Shown: positions 8,706-17,707, numbered from the stretch's first letter. The stretch is DNA of 64,000 bases from Pseudorhizobium flavum (GCF_902502825.2 NZ_LR723670.1:372001-436000), one strand, 5' to 3'. Translations and numbers: made by a program. Notes: generated from the sequence alone by a model not told the origin.

Positions 8706-9260
8706 TTACTGCTGCTGCCGCGACTTCGGATCGAGCAGGATCTCGACGCGTCCGCCGCAGGCATCCAGCCGTGCTTCGCCGGTTTCCATATAGACGGTAA
8801 GCTTGCAGCCCTTGAAGACGTTAGGGCCTTCGGAAAGCACGACCTGGTCGCCCGTCAGGATGAACGTCTGGGACGGCATGTCGAACTCGCCCTTGTCGGC
8901 GGTCGCCTGCTGCGTTCCGGAGTTGAGCAGGACCTTGTTGTCCAGATAGATCTTCTCGATGTCCGCATTGCCTCCGGTCATGGAGGCGCCTTCACCGGTG
9001 TAGAGCACGGTCATCTTGCCGGCGCGCATCGTCGTTGTCCCTTGGACGACCTTCACATTGCCGGTGAAGTAGGCCTTCTTCTCCTGCTCCTTGATCTCGA
9101 GCTGGTCGCTCTCGATCTGGATCGGTTCATCATTGGAAAGCCGCATCCCATCCATCTGGCTCGTCGTCGCCTGGGCGAAGGCCGGACAGACGGCCGCAAG
9201 CGAAAGCAAGCCCCCCAGGATCATGGAAACGGATGTCTGAGAACGTCGACGAACGGTCAT
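8706..9260 (-). CDS. lptA: Periplasmic lipopolysaccharide transport protein LptA
   Basis: The periplasmic bridge that carries LPS from LptC to the outer-membrane LptDE. It is 184 residues long with a signal peptide ending PAFAQA, then an OstA/LptA beta-jellyroll: [79 protein letters not shown]. Two cysteines near the C-terminus (GCKL and DACGG) could form a disulfide. It lies 10 bp after lptC and 13 bp before lptB in the same operon. Confidence 0.95.
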   Translation of the reverse strand: MTVRRRSQTSVSMILGGLLSLAAVCPAFAQATTSQMDGMRLSNDEPIQIESDQLEIKEQEKKAYFTGNVKVVQGTTTMRAGKMTVLYTGEGASMTGGNADIEKIYLDNKVLLNSGTQQATADKGEFDMPSQTFILTGDQVVLSEGPNVFKGCKLTVYMETGEARLDACGGRVEILLDPKSRQQQ

Positions 9261-9270
9261 GGTGCCGGCT

Positions 9271-9939
9271 CTAACTGCCTCGGTTGCGGATGGCGGCGGC
9301 TTCGATGTTGACCCGAACCTGTCCCGCGAATGTGATGGTTCGCCCCTTATCCGTTATCTTGAGGGACTGTGCAACAATGGACGCCTGCTCGGTGTCGATT
9401 GACACCGGGTCGTCGGTATTCAGCGTCCCCGCGACGACATCGAGTTGCGCCGACTGGAACTTCGCCGTGGTCCCGTTGCTGAGATTGACGTCGAATGGGG
9501 CCGTCAGTTCCATGCGGTCGGTCCCGCGGTCGAAGATGCCTTCCGTCGCGACGACACGCGCGATCGTGTTGACGTTCAACGGGACCGCGGCCTTCACGTC
9601 CTCGAGCGTAATCATGTTCGGGTTAGCGATATCCTGCAGCGCCCGCACCGCCGTCATCGAATAGCTGATGCCGTCATCGTTGCGCCCAGCAATCGCCGGC
9701 CGTTCCATGACGATCTTGCCGTCTTCGATGCGGGCGCTCTCGACCGAGAGGTTTTCGGGAAGGTAGGCCCGGATCACCGAGACGGAGATGAAGATCGCCG
9801 AGATGACAACCGCGCCAATCGGAAGCCAGATGCGGAGCTTGCGCACGCGTGCGGAATGGGCGACTGCCGCCTGGTAGGCGTCAACCTCCGCCCGGCCCAT
9901 GCTGGCCGGTCCTGGTGCTTTGAGCATTCTCTGCAGCAT
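9271..9939 (-). CDS. lptC: LPS export protein LptC
   Basis: The bitopic inner-membrane protein that receives LPS from LptBFG. In 222 residues there is a cytoplasmic N-terminus of about 35 residues, one membrane helix (LPIGAVVISAIFISVSVI, about residues 39-56), and a periplasmic LptC jellyroll from about 70 to 215. First gene of the leftward lptC-lptA-lptB-rpoN unit. Other in-frame ATGs exist at residues 5 and 14; the first is used because AGGAA lies upstream. Rhizobial genomes often have RNase D just upstream; here it is the divergent sppA. Confidence 0.93.
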   Translation of the reverse strand: MLQRMLKAPGPASMGRAEVDAYQAAVAHSARVRKLRIWLPIGAVVISAIFISVSVIRAYLPENLSVESARIEDGKIVMERPAIAGRNDDGISYSMTAVRALQDIANPNMITLEDVKAAVPLNVNTIARVVATEGIFDRGTDRMELTAPFDVNLSNGTTAKFQSAQLDVVAGTLNTDDPVSIDTEQASIVAQSLKITDKGRTITFAGQVRVNIEAAAIRNRGS

Positions 9940-10122
9940 TGGCTGGGTCTGTTCCTCACATTCCGCATGTTTTTTCAGTTGCGCTTGCGGCCAGCACGGA
10001 TTTCGTGTTTCGCGCCAATATGGTTTTTATGGATCAACAAACAATAACAGCCAACATCAAATCGTGATAGTCGGTGGCGTAGCGCGTACTTATCGAGCGT
10101 GCATCGACAGCAGGGAAATCCA

Positions 10123-11076
10123 ATGGATCAATCGGCAATTGCAGATCGTCGGCGGCTGAGGCGGAAGCTCACCTTCTGGCGGGTCCTCACTCTTCTGGTC
10201 ATCATCGGGCTCGGATTCGCGGTCTACCGCATGAGCGCGGGCGAGGGCGGCCGTGCCACGCCGCACGTTGCCCAGGTCAAGATCACCGGCATGATCCAGG
10301 ACGATACGGAACTCCTGGAGCGGCTGGACAGGATCGCCGAAAGCGACAGCGTCAAGGCACTGGTGGTTTCCATTTCGTCGCCCGGCGGAACGACATATGG
10401 CGGAGAGCGGATCTTCAAGGCGATCCGCGCGGTGGCCGAAAAGAAGCCGGTCGTCTCCGACATCCGCACGCTTGCCGCCTCCGCCGGCTACATGATCGCC
10501 ACCGCTGGCGACACGATCGTCGCAGGCGAAAGCTCGATCACCGGCTCGATCGGCGTCATCTTCCAGTATCCGCAGATTGCCGAGATGATGGATAACCTCG
10601 GCATCTCGCTGGAGGAGATCAAGTCCTCGCCGCTGAAGGCAGAGCCTTCGCCCTTCCATCCTCCGAGCGAGGAAGCGCGGCAGATGATCCGCTCGATGAT
10701 CATGGACAGCTACGACTGGTTCGTGGATCTGGTTGCGGAGCGCCGCAACCTTCCGCGCGACGAGGCGCTGCGGCTTTCGGATGGTTCCATCTTCACTGGC
10801 CGGCAGGCGCTGCAGGCCAAGCTGATCGATACGCTCGGCGGCGAGGATGAGATCCGCGCCTATCTCGCCGGCAAGGGCGTCGGCGAGGACCTGCCCATGG
10901 TCGAATGGAAGGACGACGGGAGCAGTTCCTCCCTCTGGTTCGCCCAGGCGATGACGGAGTTCGTCCGGCTGACGGGGCTCGGAAAGATGCTGGGTCTCGA
11001 CAGCATGCGGCCCTGGATGGGCGAGAAGTTGTTCCTTGACGGTCTTGTCTCCGTTTGGCAGGTTGGCCGCAATTAA
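10123..11076 (+). CDS. sppA: Signal peptide peptidase SppA (short type)
   Basis: A membrane-anchored serine/lysine protease that degrades cleaved signal peptides. In 317 residues there is an N-terminal membrane helix at about 17-36 (VLTLLVIIGLGFAVYRM). The S49 protease domain follows, with the strand ALVVSISSPGGTTYG, the nucleophile region TLAASAGYMIATAGD and the general-base lysine in SSPLKAEPSPF. I chose the ATG at 10123 because AGGGAA sits 7 bases before it; a GTG 24 bases upstream has no such site. It is followed by ihfB, an order found in other rhizobia. Confidence 0.95.
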   Translation: MDQSAIADRRRLRRKLTFWRVLTLLVIIGLGFAVYRMSAGEGGRATPHVAQVKITGMIQDDTELLERLDRIAESDSVKALVVSISSPGGTTYGGERIFKAIRAVAEKKPVVSDIRTLAASAGYMIATAGDTIVAGESSITGSIGVIFQYPQIAEMMDNLGISLEEIKSSPLKAEPSPFHPPSEEARQMIRSMIMDSYDWFVDLVAERRNLPRDEALRLSDGSIFTGRQALQAKLIDTLGGEDEIRAYLAGKGVGEDLPMVEWKDDGSSSSLWFAQAMTEFVRLTGLGKMLGLDSMRPWMGEKLFLDGLVSVWQVGRN

Positions 11077-11100
11077 ATCTAGATTTTTCAGGGGGCAAAC

Positions 11101-11400
11101 GTGATCAAGTCGGAACTGGTCCAGATCGTTGCGGCGCGTAACCCGCACCTCTACCATCGCGATGTCGAGAACATCGTGAACGCGGTCCTCGACGAAATCA
11201 CCGACGCGCTGGCCGCCGGAAACCGCGTGGAGCTGCGCGGCTTCGGCGCCTTTTCCGTCAAGAACCGCCCCTCGCGCTCCGGCCGCAATCCGCGCACCGG
11301 CGAATCCGTATTCGTCGAGGAGAAGTGGGTGCCTTTCTTCAAGACGGGCAAGGAACTGCGTGAGCGCCTCAACCCCGGCATGGGCGACGAGGCGGATTGA
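11101..11400 (+). CDS. ihfB: Integration host factor subunit beta
   Basis: A DNA-bending nucleoid protein, partner of IhfA. It is important for sigma-54 promoters and site-specific recombination. At 99 residues it is full family length. The HU/IHF signature is clear: [19 protein letters not shown] at the start, [18 protein letters not shown] in the beta-arm region, and the proline-bearing arm [21 protein letters not shown]. The start is GTG at 11101, preceded by CAGGGGGC. It lies 24 bp after sppA and is probably co-transcribed with it. Confidence 0.96.
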   Translation: MIKSELVQIVAARNPHLYHRDVENIVNAVLDEITDALAAGNRVELRGFGAFSVKNRPSRSGRNPRTGESVFVEEKWVPFFKTGKELRERLNPGMGDEAD

Positions 11401-11431
11401 CGCGGCCTTCGCTCCGGGGATTGCACTTGAA

Positions 11432-11449
11432 AGGCGCCGCAAGGCGCCT
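11432..11449 (+). terminator. Hairpin after ihfB, possible terminator
   Basis: A perfect 7-bp stem (AGGCGCC with GGCGCCT) closed by a GCAA tetraloop, 31 bp after the ihfB stop. The following tract (ATTCT) is only weakly T-rich, so it may be an imperfect terminator or an RNA-stabilising hairpin between ihfB and the lapA-like gene. Confidence 0.45.
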
Positions 11450-11500
11450 ATTCTGCCTCCGGAGGCATCAAGCCATCAGACACAGACGAGGCAGGACGAC

Positions 11501-11848
11501 ATGACGAGGCTGAAGAAGATTGTCACGCTGGTGATCCTGGTGCCGCTCGGCATCCTTCTCATCGTCCTTTCCGTCGCCAATCGTCAGAGCGTCACGCTCG
11601 CCCTGAACCCGTTCCGGCCCGAAGACCCTGTTCTGTCGCTGACGGCCCCCTTCTTTCTCTTTTTGATGCTTTCACTGATCCTCGGCATGCTCATTGGCTC
11701 ACTCGCGACCTGGTGGACACAGGGCAAGTATCGCCGGCAGGCTCGCGTCGAGGCGCGGGAAGCCATCAAGTGGCACAACGAGGCCGACAGGCAGAAGACG
11801 CAGTCGACCGCCATCGCGCCTGCCGGATCCGCACTTTCGCGCCGATAG
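11501..11848 (+). CDS. LapA (DUF1049) domain inner-membrane protein
   Basis: A 115-residue protein with two membrane helices (about 9-27 and 48-70). The characteristic NRQSVTLALNPF segment and the hairpin LFLMLSLILGMLIGSLATWWTQGKYRR are followed by a charged cytoplasmic tail. LapA family proteins take part in regulating LPS assembly and LpxC turnover in enterics; that role in rhizobia is inference. It follows sppA-ihfB as in other rhizobia, but the usual downstream trpF is not here. Convergent with the decarboxylase-like pseudogene. Confidence 0.9.
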   Translation: MTRLKKIVTLVILVPLGILLIVLSVANRQSVTLALNPFRPEDPVLSLTAPFFLFLMLSLILGMLIGSLATWWTQGKYRRQARVEAREAIKWHNEADRQKTQSTAIAPAGSALSRR

Positions 11849-11861
11849 TCTGCGGAGCTGC

Positions 11862-12327
11862 TTACGCCGCCTTGGCTGGCTGATCGAGTGGATGCATCGC
11901 CCGGAAGCCGACGCAGAGCCGGTTCCAGACATTGATTGCGCCGATCGCCACCGTGATCTTCATCATTTCCTCCTCCGTGAAATGGGCCTTGATGGCATCA
12001 TAGGCGCTTTCCGGAACATGGGTGTCGGCAACTCGCGTCACCGCGTCCACCCAGGTCAGCAGGGCCCGCTCCTTTTCGTCGTAGACGGGGGATTCCTCCC
12101 AGGCGCTCATCAGGTTGATCCATTGTTCGGAAAGCCCGTCGTGGCGGCTTTCCTTGACGTGCATGTCGATGCAATAGGCGCAGTGATTGATGATCGAGGC
12201 GCAGCTTGATCAGATGGATGAAGCGGCGCTCGAGCCCGGATTTCTGGACATAGTTCTCGAGTTCCAGCACAGCCTTGTATGCCTCCTGCGAGGCCTTGGC
12301 GAAGTTCATGCGAGGCTTCATCGTCAT
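11862..12327 (-). pseudogene. Carboxymuconolactone decarboxylase/AhpD-like gene broken by a frameshift
   Basis: Two reading frames carry one protein. The first gives MTMKPRMNFAKASQEAYKAV through HLIKLR. The second resumes as ASIINHCAYCIDMHVKESRHDG and runs to the stop at 11862. Family members have KLRAS continuous with the redox CxxC motif. Here the bases around 12196-12204 read CTGCGCCTCG where CTGCGCGCCTCG would restore the frame, which looks like a 2-base loss in a GC repeat. The break falls immediately before the catalytic CAYC motif, so the product should be inactive. A sequencing error is possible. The ATG at 12327 (alternatives 12321 and 12333) lies 20 bp after the Rrf2 gene, so the pair would be one operon, with redox sensing implied. 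Confidence 0.85.
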
Positions 12328-12347
12328 CTCCATCGGATTGGCCGCAT

Positions 12348-12848
12348 TCAGCGGGCCGGTTTGCGTTCGTTCAGTTCGAGGAAGGCACAGCCGCGGGCGG
12401 CGATGCCCCCGTCGTCCCCCGCCTCCAGATCGGCCATGATGTCGGCGATCGACACCTTCGCGAGTTCGGCGCGATAGGCCTTTTCCGCCTTCAGCATGGC
12501 GGCGTTGATGCCGCATGGCTTGCGGAAATAGCGCCCCGGCAGCGGGTTCGGCCCGCGTTGGCGGATTTCGGCACAGCGGAAAGCCGGTGCCGGTCCCTCC
12601 ACGGCCAGCACGATGTCGAGCAGGGTAACTTCCTCCGGTCGTCTTGCCAGCCGGTAACCGCCCTTCGGGCCGGGCATGGTTGCGACGATTCCGGCGGCGG
12701 ACAGCGCCTGCATGTGCTTCAGCAGATAGCTGACCGAGAGCCCGTGGAATTCGGCAAGCGCCGCGGCCGAGAGTACCCCGCCTTCCGAAAGGCCGGAGAG
12801 CATCGTCGCGCAATGAATTGCCTGTTCGACTCCGTCACTCAGTTTCAT
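12348..12848 (-). CDS. Rrf2 family transcriptional regulator
   Basis: A 166-residue winged-helix regulator. The N-terminal MKLSDGVEQAIHCATML is followed by the helix-turn-helix LAEFHGLSVSYLLKHMQAL at about residues 32-50 and the wing GPKGGYRLAR. The single cysteine FRCAEI near residue 91 and RKPCGINAAM near residue 110 are in the region where IscR/NsrR-type members bind an Fe-S cluster, but only two cysteines are evident. I chose the ATG at 12848 because the protein then starts at the family position. Downstream is a frameshifted AhpD-like gene, its likely target. An inverted repeat just before the start suggests autoregulation. Confidence 0.92.
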   Translation of the reverse strand: MKLSDGVEQAIHCATMLSGLSEGGVLSAAALAEFHGLSVSYLLKHMQALSAAGIVATMPGPKGGYRLARRPEEVTLLDIVLAVEGPAPAFRCAEIRQRGPNPLPGRYFRKPCGINAAMLKAEKAYRAELAKVSIADIMADLEAGDDGGIAARGCAFLELNERKPAR

Positions 12849-12863
12849 GCTCACTCCTAATCG

Positions 12864-12880
12864 TGGATAAAATATATCCA
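12864..12880. promoter_or_regulatory. Inverted repeat before the Rrf2 gene, likely autoregulatory operator
   Basis: Perfect arms TGGATA and TATCCA are separated by the AT-rich 5-mer AAATA, 16 bp upstream of the Rrf2 ATG. It sits in the short divergent region shared with the helicase gene. Rrf2 proteins bind dyads of this kind. The match is positional and by symmetry only. Confidence 0.5.
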
Positions 12881-12942
12881 TGATATCTTGGTCGTGGTCA
12901 AGGGGCTTCTTTTCGCGGTGGCAGCGCTTATCTTCTAGCGCC

Positions 12943-15465
12943 GTGGACCTTGTCGAAACCCCATCCGCCGGCCGTGACGCCGTAACTCTGCCCCGGCCTT
13001 TCCTGAAATGGTTCGCCGAGAAGGGCTGGTCACCGCGTGCGCATCAGCTCGAGCTTTTGGCGAGGGCGCAGGCCGGCGAGAACATGCTGCTGATCGCGCC
13101 CACCGGCGCCGGGAAGACGCTCGCTGGCTTTCTACCGTCGCTCACGGATCTCACGAACCGTGGCAAGATCCCGCCCGGCTCCGCCTTCACCGGCATCCAC
13201 ACGCTCTACATTTCGCCCCTGAAGGCGCTGGCGGTCGATATCGAACGCAACCTGATGAAGCCCGTCTCGGAGATGGGCCTGCCGGTCACCATCGAAAACC
13301 GTACGGGTGATACGCCTCAGGCCAAGCGGCAGCGCCAGAAGCTGACCCCGCCCGACATCCTTCTGACGACGCCGGAACAGGTCGCGCTGCTGCTTGCCAA
13401 CAAGGAAGCCGAGCGCTTCTTCAAGGACCTGAAATACGTGGTCCTCGACGAGCTGCATTCGCTGGTGACGTCGAAGCGCGGCCATCTGCTGTCGCTCGGG
13501 CTCGCCCGCATCCGCCGGCATGCGCCGCAGATGCAGACGATCGGTCTCTCGGCGACCGTCGCCGATCCGATGGACCTGCAGCGCTGGCTGGTGCCGCAGG
13601 GGGAACGCCCTTCGTCGCCGGCCGGTCTCGTGCACGTCCAGGGCGGTGCAGCCCCGGACATCGCGATCCTCGGCACCGACAAGCGTATCCCCTGGTCCGG
13701 CCATGTCTCCACCTATGCCATTCCCGAGGTCTACGAGGAGATCAAGCGCCATAAGACGACGCTGATCTTCGTCAACACCCGCTTCCAGGCGGAACTCCTG
13801 TTCCAGGAGCTCTGGACGATCAACGAGGACAACCTGCCGATCGCGCTGCATCATGGCTCGCTGGACGCGGGCCAGCGTCGTCGGGTCGAAGCTGCCATGG
13901 CCGCCAACAAGTTGCGCGCCGTGGTGGCGACCTCCACGCTGGATCTCGGCCTGGACTGGGGTGATGTCGATCTCGTCGTCCATGTCGGTGCGCCGAAGGG
14001 TGCGTCCCGCCTTGCGCAGCGCATCGGCCGATCCAATCACCGGATGGACGAACCGTCGAAGGCAATCCTCGTGCCGGCCAACCGCTTCGAGGTGATGGAG
14101 TGCCAGGCGGCGCTGGATGCCAATTATCTCGGCGCTCAGGATACCCCGCCGGTGGGGGAGGGTGCCCTCGACGTGCTCCCCCAGCATATCCTCGGCATGG
14201 CCTGCGCCGAGCCCTTCGATCCGCTGGAGCTCTACGAGGAGATCACCTCGGCCTCGCCTTACGCAAGTCTCTCCTGGGAGATGTTCGAACGCGCGGTCGA
14301 TTTCGTTGCGACCGGTGGCTACGCGCTCCGCTCCTACGAGCGCTATGCCAAGATCCGCAAGACGCAGGAAGGACGCTGGCGTGTCTCCAATCCGCAGGTT
14401 GCCCAGCAGTATCGGCTGAACCTCGGCACGATCGTCGAAGCGACCGAACTCAATGTCCGACTGGTGAAGCGCAACGCCAAGGGCACGCTCGGCCGCGGCG
14501 GCCTGTCGCTCGGCAAGGTCGAGGAGTATTTCCTGGAGCAGCTCGTACAGGGCGACACCTTCCTCTTCGCCGGCAAGGTGCTGCGCTTCGAGGGCATTCG
14601 CGAGAACGAGTGCCTCGTCTCCAATGCCTTTTCCATGGACCCGAAGATCCCCGCCTATGCAGGCGGCAAGTTCCCGCTCTCCACCTATCTCGCCGACCAG
14701 GTGCGCGGCATGCTGGCAGATCCGGCGCGCTGGAAAGTCCTGCCCGACCAGGTGCGTGAGTGGCTGGAGATTCAGCAGGACCGCTCAATGCTGCCGAGCA
14801 AGGATGAACTGCTGATCGAAACCTTTCCGCGTGGCAAGCGCTTCTTCATAATCGCCTATTGCTTTGAGGGCAGACTTGCCCACCAGACGCTCGGAATGTT
14901 GCTCACACGTCGGCTGGAACGCCTCGGCGCCCGCCCGCTCGGTTTTGTCGCGACCGACTATTCCCTCGCCGTCTGGGCGCTGAACGACATCGGCGGCATG
15001 ATCGACGACGGCCGCATCAGCCTCACCGACCTCTTCGACGAGGACATGCTGGGCGACGATCTGGAGGCATGGCTCGACGAGAGCTACATGCTCAAGCGCA
15101 CCTTCCGCAATTGCGCCGTGATCTCCGGCTTGATCGAGCGGCGTCACCCGGGGAAGGAAAAGACGGGCCGGCAGGTGACGGTATCCACCGACCTCATTTA
15201 CGACGTGCTGCGCAGCCATGAGCCGGATCATATCCTGCTCGAAGCGACGCGGCGGGATGCGGCATCCGGTCTTTTGGACATCGGCCGGCTTGGCGATATG
15301 CTGGCGCGAATCAAGGGGCACATCACCCATCGCGATCTCGACCACGTCTCGCCGCTCGCCGTTCCCATCATGCTGGAGATCGGGCGAGAGTCGGTTCCGG
15401 GAGAGGCGCAAGATGCGGTGCTGCAGGAAGCCGCCGAGGAACTGATTGCGGAGGCGCTTTCCTGA
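12943..15465 (+). CDS. Ligase-associated DNA damage response DEXH-box helicase (Lhr-like)
   Basis: An 840-residue superfamily 2 helicase of the Lhr-C type. Walker A is LLIAPTGAGKTLAGFLPSL near residues 45-63, the DEXH box is VVLDELHSL, motif III is LSATVADP, and the C-terminal RecA domain has STLDLGLDWG with the QRIGRSNHR arginine finger motif. A winged-helix and DUF4009-like tail follows. In many bacteria it pairs with PdeM and an ATP-dependent ligase in DNA repair; PdeM is indeed the next gene, and no ligase is in the window. I chose the GTG at 12943 because upstream codons are not helicase-like. The stop overlaps pdeM. Confidence 0.95.
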   Translation: MDLVETPSAGRDAVTLPRPFLKWFAEKGWSPRAHQLELLARAQAGENMLLIAPTGAGKTLAGFLPSLTDLTNRGKIPPGSAFTGIHTLYISPLKALAVDIERNLMKPVSEMGLPVTIENRTGDTPQAKRQRQKLTPPDILLTTPEQVALLLANKEAERFFKDLKYVVLDELHSLVTSKRGHLLSLGLARIRRHAPQMQTIGLSATVADPMDLQRWLVPQGERPSSPAGLVHVQGGAAPDIAILGTDKRIPWSGHVSTYAIPEVYEEIKRHKTTLIFVNTRFQAELLFQELWTINEDNLPIALHHGSLDAGQRRRVEAAMAANKLRAVVATSTLDLGLDWGDVDLVVHVGAPKGASRLAQRIGRSNHRMDEPSKAILVPANRFEVMECQAALDANYLGAQDTPPVGEGALDVLPQHILGMACAEPFDPLELYEEITSASPYASLSWEMFERAVDFVATGGYALRSYERYAKIRKTQEGRWRVSNPQVAQQYRLNLGTIVEATELNVRLVKRNAKGTLGRGGLSLGKVEEYFLEQLVQGDTFLFAGKVLRFEGIRENECLVSNAFSMDPKIPAYAGGKFPLSTYLADQVRGMLADPARWKVLPDQVREWLEIQQDRSMLPSKDELLIETFPRGKRFFIIAYCFEGRLAHQTLGMLLTRRLERLGARPLGFVATDYSLAVWALNDIGGMIDDGRISLTDLFDEDMLGDDLEAWLDESYMLKRTFRNCAVISGLIERRHPGKEKTGRQVTVSTDLIYDVLRSHEPDHILLEATRRDAASGLLDIGRLGDMLARIKGHITHRDLDHVSPLAVPIMLEIGRESVPGEAQDAVLQEAAEELIAEALS

Positions 15466-16229
15466 TGCCCTTCGCGCCATGGAAAGACAGACGCTTGATG
15501 CACCGCCTCGGGCTTGCCGCCCGTACAGCAACCTTGACGGGCCGCGAGGCCGGATCGGAAGAAACCGTTGTCCACGGCGTGGCAGCGGTCTGCGACCCGC
15601 TGGGCGCGCTTTACCTCCCGGACGCCGGTGCGCTGGTGGTCTCCGACCTGCATCTCGAGAAGGGCGCGGCCTTTGCACGCCGCGGCATGATGCTGCCGCC
15701 TTACGACACGATCGCCACGCTCAACATCCTCGCCGCCGTGATCGCCCGCTATGACCCGAGGACCGTCATCTCGCTCGGCGACAACTTTCACGATCGCAGG
15801 GGATCGGCCCATCTTCCGGACGATCTGAGGGGGGTGATCGGCGCGATGGCCCGCGGCCGGGACTGGATCTGGATCAACGGCAACCACGACCCGGACGGCA
15901 CGACCGATCTCCCGGGCACCTCTGTTGACGAGCTGCTCTACGGCGGCCTCGTCTTCCGCCACGAACCGAGCCTCACGGCCGGCAGGGGCGAGATCGCCGG
16001 TCACCTGCACCCGTCGGCCACTGTCCGCCGCCGCGAAAAATACGTTCGTCGCCCGTGTTTCGCCACCGACGGAACGCGGCTGCTGATGCCAGCCTTCGGC
16101 GTGCTGGCCGGTGGCCTCGATCTCAACCACAAGGTCATGCACGGCCTGTTCGACCGCCAGGCGCTCGTCGCCCACCTGCTCGGCCGCGACCGCATCTATT
16201 CCGTCCGCTATGCCAACCTTCTCGGCTGA
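15465..16229 (+). CDS. pdeM: Ligase-associated DNA damage response endonuclease PdeM
   Basis: A 254-residue calcineurin-like metallophosphoesterase. Metal ligands are visible in order: VSDLHLEKG (DxH), SLGDNFHD (GDxxxD), INGNHDPDG (GNHD), and AGHLHPSATV (GHxH). It probably acts as a nuclease alongside the upstream DEXH helicase in repair. The ATG overlaps the helicase stop (TGATG), indicating coupled translation. A second ATG at residue 12 may be used, since the MPFAPWKDRR leader is not conserved in my recollection. Convergent with the anti-sigma gene, 1 bp apart. Confidence 0.93.
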   Translation: MPFAPWKDRRLMHRLGLAARTATLTGREAGSEETVVHGVAAVCDPLGALYLPDAGALVVSDLHLEKGAAFARRGMMLPPYDTIATLNILAAVIARYDPRTVISLGDNFHDRRGSAHLPDDLRGVIGAMARGRDWIWINGNHDPDGTTDLPGTSVDELLYGGLVFRHEPSLTAGRGEIAGHLHPSATVRRREKYVRRPCFATDGTRLLMPAFGVLAGGLDLNHKVMHGLFDRQALVAHLLGRDRIYSVRYANLLG

Positions 16230-16230
16230 C

Positions 16231-16962
16231 CTATCGTGGCGGTTGTGCGAAGCCCTTGGCGAGAACCGGGCCAGTCGGACGGCCGGTTGGCGAGCCTCCG
16301 GCATCCTCCAAGGTGATCTCGTACAACTGGGCGGCCCGCGGCACGGGAAGCGGAGGACCTTCAAGACGAGATGAGCCTCCGTCCTCCAGAAGGCCCAGCG
16401 AGACGGGACCCATTTCGCGGGACGGCAGCGTCCAGACCTCCACCGCCTTGTCCTCCGGCACGCTAATGTCAGCGAGAACGCGGATCTGGGCTGTGTCGTT
16501 GCCAAAATCCTCTACCACCGCCTGCACCTCGCCCGCCTCGTTCAGGAGCACGGCGATCACGACGGGATCAGCCTGGCGCCCCAGGCTCCAGGTCAAGGCA
16601 ACGGCCAGCACCAGCGACGCGGCCATTGAGGAGAGGGCGGCTGCCCGCCAGCCGAAGCGACGGTTGTCGTTGGCTGCGGGGGTGAGCGCAGCTTCCGGTG
16701 CAAGCGTCGCGCCTCCAAGCGGCACGGGTGTATCGCCATCCGCCAACCCTGCTTCGATCTGTCCCCAGAGCCCTGCCGGTACGGCGGCCGGTTCAACGGT
16801 CAGGTCGAGCGGCAGGTAGCGCTCGCGGCTTGCGGCGATCGCTGTACGCAAGGTCAGATTTTTGTCCGCCTCTTGCTCCACCGCCTGCTGCTCCGCCGGG
16901 TCGAGCAGACCAAGCACATATTCGTCGGCAATCTCGGGTATGGTCGCGTTGTCGAACCTCAT
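16231..16962 (-). CDS. Anti-sigma factor, RskA/ChrR-like, membrane-anchored
   Basis: A 243-residue partner of the ECF sigma factor immediately upstream. The N-terminal 75 residues form an anti-sigma domain (IPEIADEYVLGLLDPAEQQAVEQ). A single membrane helix is at about residues 108-127 (ALSSMAASLVLAVALTWSLG). The periplasmic RskA-type sensor region includes the conserved WTLPSREMGPVSLGLL segment. The absence of an HxxxCxxC motif argues against a zinc anti-sigma. The ATG at 16962 overlaps the sigma stop (ATGA), which would keep the pair in balanced amounts. Confidence 0.88.
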   Translation of the reverse strand: MRFDNATIPEIADEYVLGLLDPAEQQAVEQEADKNLTLRTAIAASRERYLPLDLTVEPAAVPAGLWGQIEAGLADGDTPVPLGGATLAPEAALTPAANDNRRFGWRAAALSSMAASLVLAVALTWSLGRQADPVVIAVLLNEAGEVQAVVEDFGNDTAQIRVLADISVPEDKAVEVWTLPSREMGPVSLGLLEDGGSSRLEGPPLPVPRAAQLYEITLEDAGGSPTGRPTGPVLAKGFAQPPR

Positions 16963-17519
16963 GCCATGCACTCCCGCAGTGCCGACAGGCCGCGGCGGAT
17001 CCACGATTTCGTCGTGCCGAGCGGCAGCTTCAGCCGTCCGGCGATCTCGCCATGCGTATAGCCGCCCACATAGGCGAGCAGGATCCCGCGGCGCTTCCTC
17101 TCGTCCAACGCGCCAAGGCACTCGTGAAGTCGGCTGTTGCGATCGAGTGCCTGCCAGGCGGAGAGGATATGCTCCATCTGCTCACCCTCGCGTAGCGTCT
17201 CCAGACGACCCTCCTCCACGGTGTCCTCCCGGCGCCCGTCCCTGAGAACGTTGAGCGCCCGGTTGCGGACGATGGCGTAGATCCAGCCGCGTGCCGATCC
17301 GCGGGTCCCGTCGAACTGCCGGGCGCTGGTCCAGATGCGAAGGAAGGCTTCCTGCACGACCTCCTCGGCCAGTTCGCGCCGGCGCAGGATCCGTTCGGCC
17401 AAGGCAATGAGCCGCCCCGCTTCCGTATCGAAGATATGCTTCAACGCGCTGCGCTCGCCGCGGCCACAGGCAATCAGCAGCGCAGCCAGATCGTCGGTCG
17501 GCGGTTCCGCCAGGCTCAA
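16959..17519 (-). CDS. ECF-type RNA polymerase sigma factor
   Basis: A 186-residue group IV sigma factor (SigK-like). Region 2 contains LAERILRRRELAEEVVQEAFLRIWTSARQFD and RGWIYAIVRNRALNVLR at residues 40-95. Region 4 contains YVGGYTHGEIAGRLKLPLGTTKSWIRRGL at the C-terminus. The start is a TTG at 17519; GGGAG lies 7 bases before it, and the only nearby ATG is out of frame and stops at once. It is followed by its anti-sigma factor and is divergent from a DUF4394 secreted protein gene, which is probably a target. Confidence 0.93.
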   Translation of the reverse strand: MSLAEPPTDDLAALLIACGRGERSALKHIFDTEAGRLIALAERILRRRELAEEVVQEAFLRIWTSARQFDGTRGSARGWIYAIVRNRALNVLRDGRREDTVEEGRLETLREGEQMEHILSAWQALDRNSRLHECLGALDERKRRGILLAYVGGYTHGEIAGRLKLPLGTTKSWIRRGLSALRECMA

Positions 17520-17557
17520 GTCATGTCTCCCGCATCCACCGTTCCTGTCATGCCACT

Positions 17558-17585
17558 AATACACGTCGTGACGTCTTCCGGATGC
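17558..17585 (-). promoter_or_regulatory. Possible ECF promoter for the sigma/anti-sigma pair
   Basis: On the minus strand a GCATCC box (17585-17580) lies 15 bases before TGTATTA (17564-17558), about 40 bp ahead of the sigma TTG start. The same GCATCC hexamer occurs rightward at 17612-17617, ahead of the divergent DUF4394 gene. This suggests both transcripts are read by the ECF factor itself. It is a pattern match only. Confidence 0.35.
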
Positions 17586-17707
17586 GCCGCCGATTATATT
17601 TTTTTCTGAATGCATCCAAACGCACCCGCTGGCGGGTCTTCCCTGTGAGGCAGGACGTCATCAAGCGCCGATTGCCTCACAACGCTAGATTCAACGGGAG
17701 AAAAGAC

